Shown: positions 1 through 9,944 of the stretch, in pieces | Position numbering within the stretch: the stretch's first letter is position 1 | Layout: every line of letters begins with the position of its first letter | Assembly: GCF_018860915.1 (NCBI RefSeq) | Contig: NZ_JAHKQD010000052.1 | Location: forward strand, 124,001-188,000 | Source of the DNA: Colwellia sp. C2M11 | Lineage (GTDB): Bacteria > Pseudomonadota > Gammaproteobacteria > Enterobacterales > Alteromonadaceae | Direction of reading: 5' to 3' | DNA length: 64,000 nt | Position numbers and translations under genes: made by a program | The notes under the pieces: model-generated | Database searches by the model: none | Told to the model about the DNA's origin: nothing | Seen by the model: the letters and a program-made list of their open reading frames with translations, nothing else

Positions 1-52
1 ATGATGAATTGTTTTAATTACTTCACTATATAAACCACAATTGACGTATGTA

Positions 53-77
53 GACCCCGCCTTAGTGCGGGGTTTTT
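53..77 (+). terminator. Rho-independent terminator of a gene upstream of the window
   Basis: A GC-rich hairpin (ACCCCGC / GCGGGGT with a short CTTA-type loop) is followed by a run of six T. No coding sequence lies before it in the window, so it belongs to a gene that ends to the left of position 1. Confidence 0.8.
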
Positions 78-507
78 TATATCGTATCCCATAACTCATT
101 CATAGTCTTTTACAAAGTTTACTTTACCGTTTGGTATATAAAAAGGTATCATTTCGCTATAATATTTTGACTTAATGTCTAATATTAACTTGAAAAACAG
201 TAAATTAACTGCTTTTATTAATATAGTTAAACTTATTATTAACAGAGTTTTGTTAATAATTACAATAATAATGTCTTGGTTTAATTCTTGGTGAAGGAAG
301 CCAATATTAGTTTTTTTATACCGATATTAAAGCAAGGTTATTTAAGAGTTCCACTCTACCATTTGTAAAATAAATGAATTCAACTCGAAAAAATTAACAG
401 ATATTTAATCTTTTTCGTGCTGGTGTTCATCGTTTATTTTACATTGGTTAAAACAACAGATGAAAAATAGTTGCCGTGCCGTAAAGTGTTGTAACAAGAG
501 AAGTTAT
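78..507. other. AT-rich intergenic leader of the diguanylate cyclase gene
   Basis: About 430 bases without a credible gene. It is very AT-rich and must hold the promoter of the diguanylate cyclase, but several TATAAT-like hexamers are present and none has a clear -35 partner. No tRNA, repeat or riboswitch core was recognised. Confidence 0.4.
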
Positions 508-1554
508 ATGCTGAATAATTTAGATCAAAATTTACAATATAGACGTAGTGTTATGCGTGTAATGTTACTGTTAGTAATGGTAGGCGGGGCAACGTTCTCT
601 GTTATTAATTTTTATCGTGGACTCTGGTCGTTAGCAATATTAGAAATGATATTTGCATTTTTTTCTTTTTTTTTATGGCGTAAAATTTTATATATTTCTA
701 ATTTTCAACGGTGGGTTAGTATTTTCTTGTTACCGTTTTTTACTACTATGGTTTATGCCATGTATGTACCAAACACATCGGTATCTATTTTTGTTTGGAT
801 AATCGCTATTCCCATGATTTCATATCTTATGATGGGACGTGTACAAGGTTTCTGGGTTTCAATATTCTTTATTGTTAGTGGTGTTTCTGTTTATCACTAT
901 CGTTTTATAGAAGGCAACTCAGTGATAGATATTGCTGATTCATTGAATATAATTCTTGGCGCTTGTTTGATGATCTCTCTAGCTCACGTATATGAAGTGA
1001 ATAGAGAAAAAAATGAAGAACGTTTGCTTGAGTTAGCAAGTACAGACACATTAACGGGTTTAGCAAACCGTATGAAGTTAAAAGAAAATTTTACCTTATA
1101 TGCCGAATATGCCAAACGCCATAAATCTTCCTTAGCCGTTGCTATTTTTGATTTAGATTATTTCAAAAAAATTAACGATGAACATGGTCATCACGTTGGG
1201 GATGCAACTTTATGCTATATCGCTAACTTTATTAAAGATAGAGTTAGAAAAACTGATTTATTAGCTAGGTTTGGCGGTGAAGAATTTGTTTTGCTTATTG
1301 TTGGCTCTAAAGATCAAGATTGTTACAAGCAGGTAGATTCACTAAGACAACAATTACAGGATACGCCTTTTATTTATGATGAAGTAACGTTAGCTATGAC
1401 TGTCAGTGCAGGCATTGCTACCTATGGTAATGATGGCTTAAGCTTAGATGATCTATTATTAAAAGCGGATCGACGTCTATATTTAGCTAAAGATAATGGT
1501 CGAAACTGTGTAGTTGATGGTAGTAAGGAAAGCGAAATAAAAAATCATAATTAA
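508..1554 (+). CDS. Membrane-anchored diguanylate cyclase (GGDEF domain)
   Basis: The protein is predicted to make cyclic di-GMP from two GTP at the inner membrane. Residues about 18-165 hold roughly six hydrophobic segments, forming an uncharacterised membrane sensor module. A GGDEF domain fills the rest. The active-site loop is GGEEF (residues 256-260), an active variant. An RxxD inhibitory site (RKTD, 247-250) lies the standard distance upstream, so product feedback inhibition is expected. An in-frame ATG exists at 460, but the ATG at 508 is preferred because AGAG precedes it and the extra 16 residues are cysteine/arginine-rich and unlike a membrane-protein start. The gene stands alone before the dcw cluster, and its input signal cannot be read from sequence. 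Confidence 0.85.
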   Translation: MLNNLDQNLQYRRSVMRVMLLLVMVGGATFSVINFYRGLWSLAILEMIFAFFSFFLWRKILYISNFQRWVSIFLLPFFTTMVYAMYVPNTSVSIFVWIIAIPMISYLMMGRVQGFWVSIFFIVSGVSVYHYRFIEGNSVIDIADSLNIILGACLMISLAHVYEVNREKNEERLLELASTDTLTGLANRMKLKENFTLYAEYAKRHKSSLAVAIFDLDYFKKINDEHGHHVGDATLCYIANFIKDRVRKTDLLARFGGEEFVLLIVGSKDQDCYKQVDSLRQQLQDTPFIYDEVTLAMTVSAGIATYGNDGLSLDDLLLKADRRLYLAKDNGRNCVVDGSKESEIKNHN

Positions 1555-1918
1555 CATATTTATTAACTTATCGGTGTTAATTATGAGCTTGATCTATGGA
1601 CTTCAATTGCTGACTATAACTTCATTTAATAATTAACTTACACGTATTTATTCAATAATACTGATACTTATTTTAGATCTAATTTAATTAAGCTTTACTG
1701 GTGTTGTTAATTTAATCATCAAAGTAAAGTCTTGTTACATAAATTATAAACCTCAGTTTACTCATAAAAATCTTTTGATGATCATTTTTTATAACTTTTT
1801 GGGATGAAAGATCCACAAAAACCCACAAATTCATCCACTTCCTAAATATCTTTATCTAGGCCTTAATTTTACTAGTGTTTTGACCCGTGTTCCTATCTTG
1901 GTTTTCACTATTATTCAC
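1555..1918. other. Intergenic region between the diguanylate cyclase gene and the dcw promoter
   Basis: About 360 AT-rich bases with no supported gene. No convincing terminator hairpin with a T-run follows the cyclase stop. The dcw promoter elements begin at 1919. Confidence 0.4.
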
Positions 1919-1948
1919 TTGACATAACTTTACTTTAGTCACTAAACT
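1919..1948 (+). promoter_or_regulatory. Probable sigma-70 promoter of the dcw cluster (Pmra)
   Basis: A perfect -35 hexamer TTGACA lies at 1919-1924. TAAACT (4 of 6 matches to TATAAT) lies at 1943-1948 after an 18-bp spacer. A start near 1955 would leave a leader of about 100 nt before mraZ. The MraZ boxes sit immediately downstream. Confidence 0.65.
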
Positions 1949-1956
1949 GTATCATT

Positions 1957-1982
1957 GTGGTAAAAAGTGGGTAATTGTGGAT
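1957..1982 (+). promoter_or_regulatory. MraZ-binding boxes: three direct repeats with 10-bp period
   Basis: GTGG occurs at 1957-1960, 1967-1970 and 1977-1980, one helical turn apart, giving TGGTA, TGGGT and TGGAT separated by 5-nt spacers. In E. coli, MraZ represses its own cluster by binding TGGGN repeats with 5-nt spacers near the start of transcription. Arrangement and position match that model. Binding here is inferred. Confidence 0.75.
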
Positions 1983-2056
1983 CATGGCAGCTACCTTATA
2001 AATAAACGAGTAAATTATCAGCGAATAACTTTAGTCAATAAGGCAAGTATTCAACT

Positions 2057-2515
2057 ATGTTCAGAGGCGCTAGCGCAATTACGCTTGATAGCAAAAATAG
2101 AATCACAATACCAACACGGTATCGTGAGGAATTGTTTGCCGATTGCCAAGGGAAAATGGTGTGCACTGTTGATATTCAACATGCGTGCCTATTGCTGTAT
2201 CCCTTACCTGAATGGGAAGAAATTGAATTAAAGTTGTGTAATTTATCAAGCATGAATCAGCAAGAGCGTTTATTGCAGCAAGTTTTGTTAGGTAATGCGA
2301 CAGATTGTGATATGGATAAAAATGGTCGTTTATTACTTAATGGGCCATTAAAAAAGCATGCAGGTTTAGAGAAATCAGTAATGTTGGTTGGGCAATTGAA
2401 AAAGTTTGAAATTTGGAGCGAGTCAGCATGGCAAGCACAATTACAGCAAGGTATAGATAAAATTCAATCAGGTGAAATTGAACTGACTGATCGTTTGTTA
2501 GATTTATCTTTATAA
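2057..2515 (+). CDS. mraZ: Transcriptional regulator MraZ
   Basis: MraZ is a DNA-binding protein of the SpoVT-AbrB fold that autoregulates the division and cell-wall cluster. At 152 residues the protein has the usual length. It opens with MFRGASAITLDSKNRITIP, the characteristic first half-domain, and carries the second repeat around CDMDKNGRLLL near residues 90-100. It is the first gene of the dcw cluster and is followed after 33 bp by rsmH, as in most gammaproteobacteria. The overlapping ORF that starts at 1977 in another frame is a shadow. Confidence 0.95.
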   Translation: MFRGASAITLDSKNRITIPTRYREELFADCQGKMVCTVDIQHACLLLYPLPEWEEIELKLCNLSSMNQQERLLQQVLLGNATDCDMDKNGRLLLNGPLKKHAGLEKSVMLVGQLKKFEIWSESAWQAQLQQGIDKIQSGEIELTDRLLDLSL

Positions 2516-2548
2516 AATAATTAAATTAATAAGGTTATAAAAAACAAC

Positions 2549-3499
2549 ATGGAATTAGATAAAGCACATATTTCTGTTTTATTGACAGAAGCGATTGATG
2601 GCTTAGACATTGATCCTAATGGTTGCTATATCGACTGTACTTTTGGTCGTGGCGGCCATTCGTCTTTGATTTTATCTAAATTATCTACCAATGGTCGATT
2701 GATTGCGATTGATCGTGATCCTAGTGCAATCGCTGCAGCAGAAAAGTTTAGCAGTGATGAGCGTTTTCATATTGAACATCAAGGTTTTGCTAATCTCGCT
2801 GAAATAGCTGAACAGCATGAATTAACCGGTAAAGTTAATGGGATTTTACTGGATTTAGGTGTTTCTTCCCCACAACTTGATGAGGCTGAACGAGGTTTCA
2901 GCTTTATGAAAGATGGTCCGTTAGATATGCGAATGGATACTTCGCGTGGGCAAACAGCAGCAGAATGGTTAGCTGTTGCTGATGTTGAAGATATTACTTG
3001 GGTACTTAGAACGTTTGGTGAAGAAAAACATGCATGGCGTATTGCAAATGCGATTGTTGATGCTCGTGAAGAAACACCTTTCACACGCACTAGTGAGTTA
3101 GCTAAATTAATCAAAACCACCGCGCCACAAAGAGAAATTAAAAAACATCCAGCTACACGTAGCTTTCAAGCTATTCGAATGTATATCAATAGTGAGTTGG
3201 AGCAAATAGAAAAAGCCTTAGCAGCTTCTTTATCGGTTTTGGCCGAAGATGGTCGTCTAGTCGTAATAAGTTTTCATTCGTTAGAAGATCGACTAGTAAA
3301 ACAATTTATGAAAAAGCACTCTCAGGGTAAGAAAGTTCCTCGAGGTATGCCAATTAAAGAAGAAGAATTAAATAAAGGCAAAAAACTTGAATTGATTGGT
3401 CGCAAATTAAAACCAAGTAAAAGTGAAGTGGAAGAAAATGTTCGTTCACGTAGTTCAGTATTACGTATTGCTAAACGTTTATCCCACTCAGTTGACTAA
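2549..3499 (+). CDS. rsmH: 16S rRNA (cytosine1402-N4)-methyltransferase RsmH
   Basis: RsmH (MraW) methylates N4 of C1402 in 16S rRNA, using S-adenosylmethionine, in the decoding region of the 30S subunit. The 316 residues match the family length. Visible family signatures are the AdoMet-binding TFGRGGHS (31-38), [13 protein letters not shown] and [14 protein letters not shown] near the C terminus. It lies between mraZ and ftsL, its invariant place in dcw clusters, and is probably transcribed from the mra promoter. Confidence 0.97.
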   Translation: MELDKAHISVLLTEAIDGLDIDPNGCYIDCTFGRGGHSSLILSKLSTNGRLIAIDRDPSAIAAAEKFSSDERFHIEHQGFANLAEIAEQHELTGKVNGILLDLGVSSPQLDEAERGFSFMKDGPLDMRMDTSRGQTAAEWLAVADVEDITWVLRTFGEEKHAWRIANAIVDAREETPFTRTSELAKLIKTTAPQREIKKHPATRSFQAIRMYINSELEQIEKALAASLSVLAEDGRLVVISFHSLEDRLVKQFMKKHSQGKKVPRGMPIKEEELNKGKKLELIGRKLKPSKSEVEENVRSRSSVLRIAKRLSHSVD

Positions 3500-3501
3500 T
3501 T

Positions 3502-3843
3502 TTGGTAAATGAACACGTGGCGCTCAAAAAAACAACATCAAGCCAGGTACTAGTACTGGATATTTGGCAAGATATTGTAGAGCATTTTATCACTTATATT
3601 TTATTGTTATTAGTGGTGGTGTCAGCATTTTCAGTTGTTTATTACACACATATGAATAGGCATAAAACGAGTGAATTAGAGCAGTTATATACACAACGAG
3701 ATGAATTAGATATTGAATGGCGTAATTTATTGTTAGAGCAAAATAGTTTGGCAGAGCACAGCGCCATAGAAAGTAGAGCGAATAAAATGTTAAACATGAA
3801 GCGAGCTGATGCCGATTCAGAAATAATTGTCACCTTAAAATAA
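3502..3843 (+). CDS. ftsL: Cell division protein FtsL
   Basis: FtsL is a bitopic membrane protein of the FtsQLB complex that activates septal peptidoglycan synthesis by FtsWI. The 113-residue reading has a short cytoplasmic N terminus, one membrane segment (about residues 33-52) and a periplasmic coiled-coil tail rich in Glu, Leu and Gln, which is the FtsL layout. The call rests mainly on topology and position between rsmH and ftsI, since FtsL diverges quickly. There is no early ATG. TTG at 3502 and GTG at 3517 are the candidate starts, and neither has a strong ribosome binding site. Confidence 0.85.
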   Translation: MVNEHVALKKTTSSQVLVLDIWQDIVEHFITYILLLLVVVSAFSVVYYTHMNRHKTSELEQLYTQRDELDIEWRNLLLEQNSLAEHSAIESRANKMLNMKRADADSEIIVTLK

Positions 3844-3900
3844 TCCTTTATCGGTTGGGCTTTAGTCCGAAAGAAAACAACCATTAAGCACGTTAGTTAA

Positions 3901-5667
3901 ATGAATAAAAAAGTAAATAACCGCAGTAGTCAACCTACAACAACAGCATGGCGTTATTACGTTGTGATAGGTGTTGTTGTCTTGATTTATAGTGGATTAC
4001 TAGCGCGTAGTGCTTATATTCAGGTTATCGAACCCGATATGTTAAAAAAGCAGGGTGATATGCGTTCTATGCGTGTTGCTGCTAATACGGTACAACGAGG
4101 CACCATTGTTGATAGAAACGGTGATAAATTAGCGATTAGTGTGCCAGTAGAAACGGTGTGGGCTGATCCTAAAATTATTATGGATAACAATGCTTTGTCA
4201 ATGAAAGAGCATTGGCAAGCCCTTGCTGATGTTTTGGGACAAGATGTTAAAGAGCTTACCTCGCGTGTTGCTGGTAGTTCGAGTAAGCGATTTGTTTATT
4301 TAGAACGAAAAATTTCTCCAGCAATGGCGACATATATTCGTGAATTAAAAATACCAGGCATTTATTTACGTAAAGAGTCAAAGCGTTTTTACCCTACAGG
4401 TGAAATCAGCGCTCATATAGTTGGTTTTACAAATATTGACGATAAAGGCATTGAAGGTATTGAGCGCGTATATGATGAAGTTTTAACGGGTAAAGGCGGT
4501 AATAAGCGTTTTAGAAAAGATGCTTCTGGCAGGAAAATTGAAATACTGTCAGTAGAAAAAGCACAAGCAGCGCAAAATGTTAAATTAACTATTGACCAAC
4601 GTATTCAAGCGATAGCCTATAAAGAGTTAAAAGGCGCAGTACAGGCATTTAAAGCAACTTCAGGCTCTGTGGTGGTGGTTGATATTCATACAGGTGAAAT
4701 ACTAGCGTTAACTAATAGCCCCTCATATAACCCAAATAATCGTAGTAATACGGCAATTCATCGCTTTAGAAATCGTGCAATCACCGATGTTTATGAGCCT
4801 GGCTCTACCATGAAGCCATTAACAGTGTTAACCGCATTAGAGTTTGGCTCTGCGAATACTAAAACTATTATAGATACTAGCCCAGGCTGGATGCGTCTAG
4901 GTGGTAGACGTGTTAATGATCCTATTGATAGAGGAAAGCTTTCGGTTGAAGATATTTTAGTTACTTCATCAAATATGGGCACGACTAAGTTAGCTCTTTC
5001 TGTGCCTAAAAATTTCTTATTAGATAAGTTTTTTGATGCCGGGTTTGCTGATAGTACTGGTACCAATTTAGTGGGTGAAAGCTCAGGTATGATGCATGAC
5101 AGGCAACGTTGGTCAAAGTTTGAATTGGCAACTTTATCTTGGGGATATGGTTTAGCAATTACACCGTTACAGCTAGCCCGATTTTATGCAACTTTAGCTA
5201 ATGGCGGTATTAAGCGTGAGTTATCACTGGTTCAAAGAAATGATCAACCAAAAGGTGAACGGGTCTTTTCTGAAAAAAATTCATTAGCCGTGACTCAAAT
5301 GCTCGAAAAGGTCGTAGATAAACATGTACAAAAAGCAAAAGTTGAAGGTTACCGTGTCGGTGGTAAAACAGGAACTTCCTTTAAAGCTGTCGCTGGTGGG
5401 TATGGTAATGATTATGTTGGATTATTTGCAGGCGTTGCGCCTATTAGTAATCCACAAATAGTTGTTGTCGTGGTCATCAATGATCCAGGTGGAGATTTGT
5501 ATCACGGTGGTGAAGTAGCTGCGCCAGTATTTTCGCGAGTAATGCAAGGTGCATTACGTGTTTTAAATGTTGCTCCTGATGCTGATGATAAATTAGCGTT
5601 AAGACAAGGATCTATAACAAGCGAAGCTCAGCCAAATATTTTGTATAGGGAGGCTAATGATGTCTAA
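3901..5667 (+). CDS. ftsI: Septal peptidoglycan transpeptidase FtsI (PBP3)
   Basis: FtsI cross-links septal peptidoglycan and works with FtsW in the divisome. The 588 residues show one N-terminal membrane anchor (about 19-37), a PBP dimerisation domain, then the penicillin-binding transpeptidase domain. The catalytic motifs are all present: S302-T-M-K305 (SxxK), S356-S-N358 (SxN) and K489-T-G-T492 (KTG). The length matches E. coli FtsI (588). The 3' end overlaps murE by 11 nt, which suggests translational coupling. Confidence 0.97.
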   Translation: MNKKVNNRSSQPTTTAWRYYVVIGVVVLIYSGLLARSAYIQVIEPDMLKKQGDMRSMRVAANTVQRGTIVDRNGDKLAISVPVETVWADPKIIMDNNALSMKEHWQALADVLGQDVKELTSRVAGSSSKRFVYLERKISPAMATYIRELKIPGIYLRKESKRFYPTGEISAHIVGFTNIDDKGIEGIERVYDEVLTGKGGNKRFRKDASGRKIEILSVEKAQAAQNVKLTIDQRIQAIAYKELKGAVQAFKATSGSVVVVDIHTGEILALTNSPSYNPNNRSNTAIHRFRNRAITDVYEPGSTMKPLTVLTALEFGSANTKTIIDTSPGWMRLGGRRVNDPIDRGKLSVEDILVTSSNMGTTKLALSVPKNFLLDKFFDAGFADSTGTNLVGESSGMMHDRQRWSKFELATLSWGYGLAITPLQLARFYATLANGGIKRELSLVQRNDQPKGERVFSEKNSLAVTQMLEKVVDKHVQKAKVEGYRVGGKTGTSFKAVAGGYGNDYVGLFAGVAPISNPQIVVVVVINDPGGDLYHGGEVAAPVFSRVMQGALRVLNVAPDADDKLALRQGSITSEAQPNILYREANDV

Positions 5668-7285
5668 TTTATCAATCAATAAGCCTTCAACTGCTTTTAT
5701 CAAACAAGTATTACAAGACTTTTCTATTGTTTTACCTACACAGTTAAACTTTGATGGTGACCAAGGTCATTTAACAAATGATAGCCGCATGATAAGTTGT
5801 GGTGATATTTTTTGTGCCATTATTGGTTATGCTCAAGATGGTCGTCAGTATATTGAGCAAGCTATTAAACGTGGTGCCAAGCTAGTTTTATCGGAATGTG
5901 AAACTGAAGAAGAGCACGGTAATAGTTATTTTAGTGAATCAACTAATAAGCAAGTAGCGATTATTAGTTTTTATCAGCTTAATAAAAAGCTTTTCGCACT
6001 AGCGAGTGCCTATTATCAGTCACCTGAAAAAAGCATGACTATGATTGGTATTACCGGTACAAACGGGAAAACCAGTATTAGTCAACTGTTAGGACAAGCG
6101 CTAACAAATTGTCACAAACCTTGTGGTGTTATAGGCACAAATGGCGCTGGCATGGTTGATAATTTAGAAGTATTAGATAATACCACGCCTAGTGCTACAG
6201 ATTTAATGCAATTATTCTTCCGTTTTAGCCACAATGACATTAGCCCCAAAAAGCTAAATGATGAGTGCATTACTCATATTGCTATGGAAGTTTCCTCTCA
6301 TGCGCTTGAGCAAGGCAGAGTAACCGGAAATACCTTTGATATAGCTATTTTTACTAATTTAAGCCGTGATCATTTAGATTATCATGGCACTATGGCTGCT
6401 TACGCTGCCGCTAAAAGACAGCTATTTACCCCGAATGAAAAACAAATTGCAGTATTAAATGGTGATGATGAACAAACGCAACGTTGGTTAGCTAATTGGC
6501 CCACGAGTGAAAACTTATCGCTGTATAATACTTGGCTTTATGGTCGTAGTAAAAATATACGCCAACACGCAAAGTTTGTAACTTGTCAAAATATTAAACA
6601 CCATCATCAAGGTGTTGATTTTACTTTGTGTACACACCTTGGCGATATTGACATACATAGCCCGTTACTAGGTGACTTCAATATTGACAACTTACTCGCC
6701 GTGATTGCTGTGATGTTAATTGAAGACGTGTCGTTAACTGCTATAGCCGCGCAAGTTAAAGTATTAAAACCTATTTCTGGACGGATGGAAGCTTTTTCAT
6801 CTACTTATGCTCCATCACCTACCGCTGTGGTTGATTATGCACATACCCCTGATGCATTAGAGAAAGCATTAATAGCATGTCGACAGCATTGTGACGGTAA
6901 TCTATTTGTTGTTTTTGGCTGTGGAGGTGATCGAGATAAAGGTAAACGACCACTAATGGCGCAAGCGGCGCAAACATATGCTGACCAGTTAATTGTTACT
7001 AATGATAATCCGCGTACTGAACAGCCCATGAACATTATTGATGATGTACTTGCTGGGCTTAATGAACAGTGCAAAGTACAGGTAATTGTTGATAGAAAAG
7101 AAGCAGTGTTAGCAACATTAGCAAAAGCACAAGCAAATGATGTGGTGCTATTAGCGGGTAAAGGCCATGAAGATTATATTATTTTAGGGTGTGAAAAAAT
7201 TGATTATAACGAACGCGATATTGTGAAAAATTTCTTTGCAAATTATCACAGTGCAGACTCTTCAGTAGTTGGTGAATTACAATGA
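5657..7285 (+). CDS. murE: UDP-MurNAc-L-Ala-D-Glu:meso-diaminopimelate ligase MurE
   Basis: MurE adds meso-diaminopimelate to the UDP-MurNAc dipeptide in the cytoplasm at the cost of ATP. The 542 residues include the P-loop GITGTNGKT (131-139) and the acceptor-specificity motif D450-N-P-R453, which marks the diaminopimelate-type rather than the lysine-type enzyme. The protein is somewhat longer than E. coli MurE (495), with extra loops in the N-terminal half. Tandem ATG codons at 5657 and 5660 follow a GAGG ribosome binding site. The 3' end overlaps murF by 4 nt. Confidence 0.96.
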   Translation: MMSNLSINKPSTAFIKQVLQDFSIVLPTQLNFDGDQGHLTNDSRMISCGDIFCAIIGYAQDGRQYIEQAIKRGAKLVLSECETEEEHGNSYFSESTNKQVAIISFYQLNKKLFALASAYYQSPEKSMTMIGITGTNGKTSISQLLGQALTNCHKPCGVIGTNGAGMVDNLEVLDNTTPSATDLMQLFFRFSHNDISPKKLNDECITHIAMEVSSHALEQGRVTGNTFDIAIFTNLSRDHLDYHGTMAAYAAAKRQLFTPNEKQIAVLNGDDEQTQRWLANWPTSENLSLYNTWLYGRSKNIRQHAKFVTCQNIKHHHQGVDFTLCTHLGDIDIHSPLLGDFNIDNLLAVIAVMLIEDVSLTAIAAQVKVLKPISGRMEAFSSTYAPSPTAVVDYAHTPDALEKALIACRQHCDGNLFVVFGCGGDRDKGKRPLMAQAAQTYADQLIVTNDNPRTEQPMNIIDDVLAGLNEQCKVQVIVDRKEAVLATLAKAQANDVVLLAGKGHEDYIILGCEKIDYNERDIVKNFFANYHSADSSVVGELQ

Positions 7286-8808
7286 TTAGCATAGCATTAT
7301 CTACATTTTCGACCGCAATAAATGGCGATTTAATTTGCGATGATTCGATGAAGATGCTTGAAGTTAATAATGTTGTGACAGATTCTCGAGAATTTAAATT
7401 ACAGCAGACTGCCGAGAAGCAGAGTGCATTTTTAGCACTCAAAGGACCCAATTTTGATGGTCATCTTTTTGTACAGCAAGTGATTGACTATGGTTGCCAA
7501 GTTTTAGTGGTAGATCACAAGATTGAGAATATTGATAGCAATAAAGTAGCTCAAATTATTGTTGATGATACACGTATCGCACTTGGAAAAATTGGTGCTT
7601 ATGTTAAGCAACAAGTAGCACCAAAAACTATTGGTATAACAGGCAGTAGTGGTAAAACGACAGTAAAAGAAATGATTGCGGCCATTTTATCTCGTTTAGG
7701 TAATGTTTTAGCAACGAATGGCAATTTCAACAATGATATTGGCGTACCACTGACTTTATTGCGTTTAGAAGATAAACATGCGTTTGCTGTAATTGAAATG
7801 GGTGCTAATCACATGGGGGAAATCGCCTATACCACAGAATTAGTCAAGCCTGATGTCGCGATGATTAACAACATTGCTGCTGCCCACTTAGAAGGTTTTG
7901 GTGATTTATGTGGGGTTGCTCGTGCTAAAGGTGAGATTTTTTCAGGCTTACCTAGTAACGGTGTTGCGTTATATAACCATGCGAGTAAATACACTGATAA
8001 ATGGCAGTGGCGTTTAACTGACAAGCAAGTACGCACTTTCTCATGTACCCGAGTTAGTGATGATAAAACAAGCTCTCAGGCAGATTGTTATAGTGAAAAC
8101 GCATCGTTAGACGAGAATGGTTGTGCAAGTTTTGATTTACAAAGCTCCCTTGGACAATGTGTTATTAAGTTGCCCATTCCTGGAAAACATAATGTGTGTA
8201 ATGCCGTAGCAGCAGCAGCAGTCGCGATTGAATGCGGTGCAACATTGAAAGATATTCAACTGGGTTTAGCTGATATGGCGCCGGTAAAAGGACGTTTAAA
8301 TGTTCATCATTTAGCTAAAACAAAAGTGAGTAACGAAATTAGGCTGATTGATGACACATATAATGCCAATGTCGATTCGATTAAAGCGGCAGTGGCTTTA
8401 CTTGCCAGTTATTCAGGAAAAAGAATTTTGGTGTTAGGTGATATGGGTGAGTTAGGTAGCGATGCTGCTAGTTATCATCAAGAAATTGGTGAATATGCTC
8501 AAAATCAAGGAATTGATGTTTTATTAACATTAGGTGTTTTAAGTAAAAATACGCGCGATGCTTTTGCAATGAATAATACAGCAATTAGTGAACATTTTGA
8601 TAATAAAGATACCCTTAACGCCTATTTGGCGAATCTATTAGAAAATGAGAGCAATACCGATCAAAAAAACAAAGTATTAGTTAAAGGCTCACGTAGTGCG
8701 CATATGGAAAATGTTGTGGAAGATATTCTTAACTGGCATGCAAAGCAACAACAAGATCAAATTTTAAATGAAAGTACACTTAGCTCACACAAAAAGGATA
8801 ATGCTTAA
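7282..8808 (+). CDS. murF: UDP-MurNAc-tripeptide:D-Ala-D-Ala ligase MurF
   Basis: MurF completes the UDP-MurNAc-pentapeptide by adding D-Ala-D-Ala. The 508 residues carry the Mur-ligase P-loop GITGSSGKT (118-126), the central [10 protein letters not shown] segment and the C-terminal DDTYNAN motif typical of MurF. A glutamine/asparagine-rich C-terminal tail of about 30 residues goes beyond the usual end. Start and stop codons overlap with murE (4 nt) and mraY (1 nt), so the genes are tightly coupled in one transcript. Confidence 0.95.
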   Translation: MISIALSTFSTAINGDLICDDSMKMLEVNNVVTDSREFKLQQTAEKQSAFLALKGPNFDGHLFVQQVIDYGCQVLVVDHKIENIDSNKVAQIIVDDTRIALGKIGAYVKQQVAPKTIGITGSSGKTTVKEMIAAILSRLGNVLATNGNFNNDIGVPLTLLRLEDKHAFAVIEMGANHMGEIAYTTELVKPDVAMINNIAAAHLEGFGDLCGVARAKGEIFSGLPSNGVALYNHASKYTDKWQWRLTDKQVRTFSCTRVSDDKTSSQADCYSENASLDENGCASFDLQSSLGQCVIKLPIPGKHNVCNAVAAAAVAIECGATLKDIQLGLADMAPVKGRLNVHHLAKTKVSNEIRLIDDTYNANVDSIKAAVALLASYSGKRILVLGDMGELGSDAASYHQEIGEYAQNQGIDVLLTLGVLSKNTRDAFAMNNTAISEHFDNKDTLNAYLANLLENESNTDQKNKVLVKGSRSAHMENVVEDILNWHAKQQQDQILNESTLSSHKKDNA

Positions 8809-9887
8809 TGTTACATTGGTTAGCGGAATATTTAACTCAGTATTATAGTGTGTTTCATGTTTTTTCATATTTAACATTTCGTGCCATTATTAGCACGTTA
8901 ACTGCGTTATTTATTTCCTTGTATTTTGGTCCTAAATTGATTCGCTATTTGCAAAAAATGCAAATAGGTCAAACTGTTCGTGATGATGGTCCTGAAAGTC
9001 ATCTATCAAAATCAGGCACACCAACCATGGGGGGGATACTTATTCTCGCTGCGATTGTGGTTAGTATTTTATTATGGGCAAACCTGAGCAATATTTATGT
9101 TTGGGTTGTGTTATTTGTGGTTGTAAGCTTTGGTCTTATTGGTTTTGTTGATGACTATCGTAAAGTTGTTCGTAAAGATTCTAATGGCTTAATTGCTAAG
9201 TGGAAGTATTTTTGGCAGACAGTTGCCGGGTTAACGACAGCAATATTTTTATATCAAATATCTCACCCTGATCAAACTTTTTTACTGATACCTTTCATTA
9301 AAGATGTCATGCCTCAATTAGGTATCTTTTATATTGTAATGACTTATTTCGTTATTGTTGGAACCAGTAATGCCGTCAATCTAACCGATGGATTAGATGG
9401 ATTAGCGATAGTACCCACCATTATGGTTGCCGGTGCTTTTGCTTTTTTCGCTTACGTTACGGGCAACGTAAACTTTGCTGGTTATTTGAATATTCCTTAT
9501 ATAGCGATGACCTCTGAACTTGTTATTGTTTGTACCGCTATTGTCGGTGCCGGACTAGGTTTTTTGTGGTTTAACACTTATCCAGCACAAGTCTTTATGG
9601 GAGATGTTGGTTCTTTAGCACTTGGTGCAGCATTAGGGGTAATAGCAGTATTAGTCAGACAAGAATTAGTATTATTTATTATGGGTGGTGTGTTTGTTAT
9701 GGAAACTGTTTCTGTAATCTTACAGGTTGGGTCATATAAAATGCGCGGACAACGAATATTTCGTATGGCACCTATTCATCATCATTACGAATTAAAAGGC
9801 TGGCCAGAGCCAAGAGTGATTGTGCGCTTCTGGATTATTTCATTTATTTTAGTGTTGGTTGGATTGGCAACATTAAAATTAAGATAA
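8808..9887 (+). CDS. mraY: Phospho-MurNAc-pentapeptide translocase MraY
   Basis: MraY transfers phospho-MurNAc-pentapeptide to undecaprenyl phosphate at the inner membrane, forming lipid I. The 359-residue protein has about ten membrane segments. Family signatures include the DDG and TPTMGG region, [28 protein letters not shown] and the [11 protein letters not shown] loop near the C terminus, which supply the catalytic aspartates and histidine cluster. The first base of its ATG is the last base of the murF stop codon. Confidence 0.98.
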   Translation: MLHWLAEYLTQYYSVFHVFSYLTFRAIISTLTALFISLYFGPKLIRYLQKMQIGQTVRDDGPESHLSKSGTPTMGGILILAAIVVSILLWANLSNIYVWVVLFVVVSFGLIGFVDDYRKVVRKDSNGLIAKWKYFWQTVAGLTTAIFLYQISHPDQTFLLIPFIKDVMPQLGIFYIVMTYFVIVGTSNAVNLTDGLDGLAIVPTIMVAGAFAFFAYVTGNVNFAGYLNIPYIAMTSELVIVCTAIVGAGLGFLWFNTYPAQVFMGDVGSLALGAALGVIAVLVRQELVLFIMGGVFVMETVSVILQVGSYKMRGQRIFRMAPIHHHYELKGWPEPRVIVRFWIISFILVLVGLATLKLR

Positions 9888-9944
9888 CTAGCGTGCGATA
9901 AACAACTTAAAATATTTAAATATCAACACAACTAGAGACAGAGA

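Noticed and set aside
1977-2231. 84-codon ORF before and inside mraZ
   Set aside because: It overlaps mraZ in another frame, its start coincides with an MraZ box, and the mraZ frame encodes an unmistakable family member.
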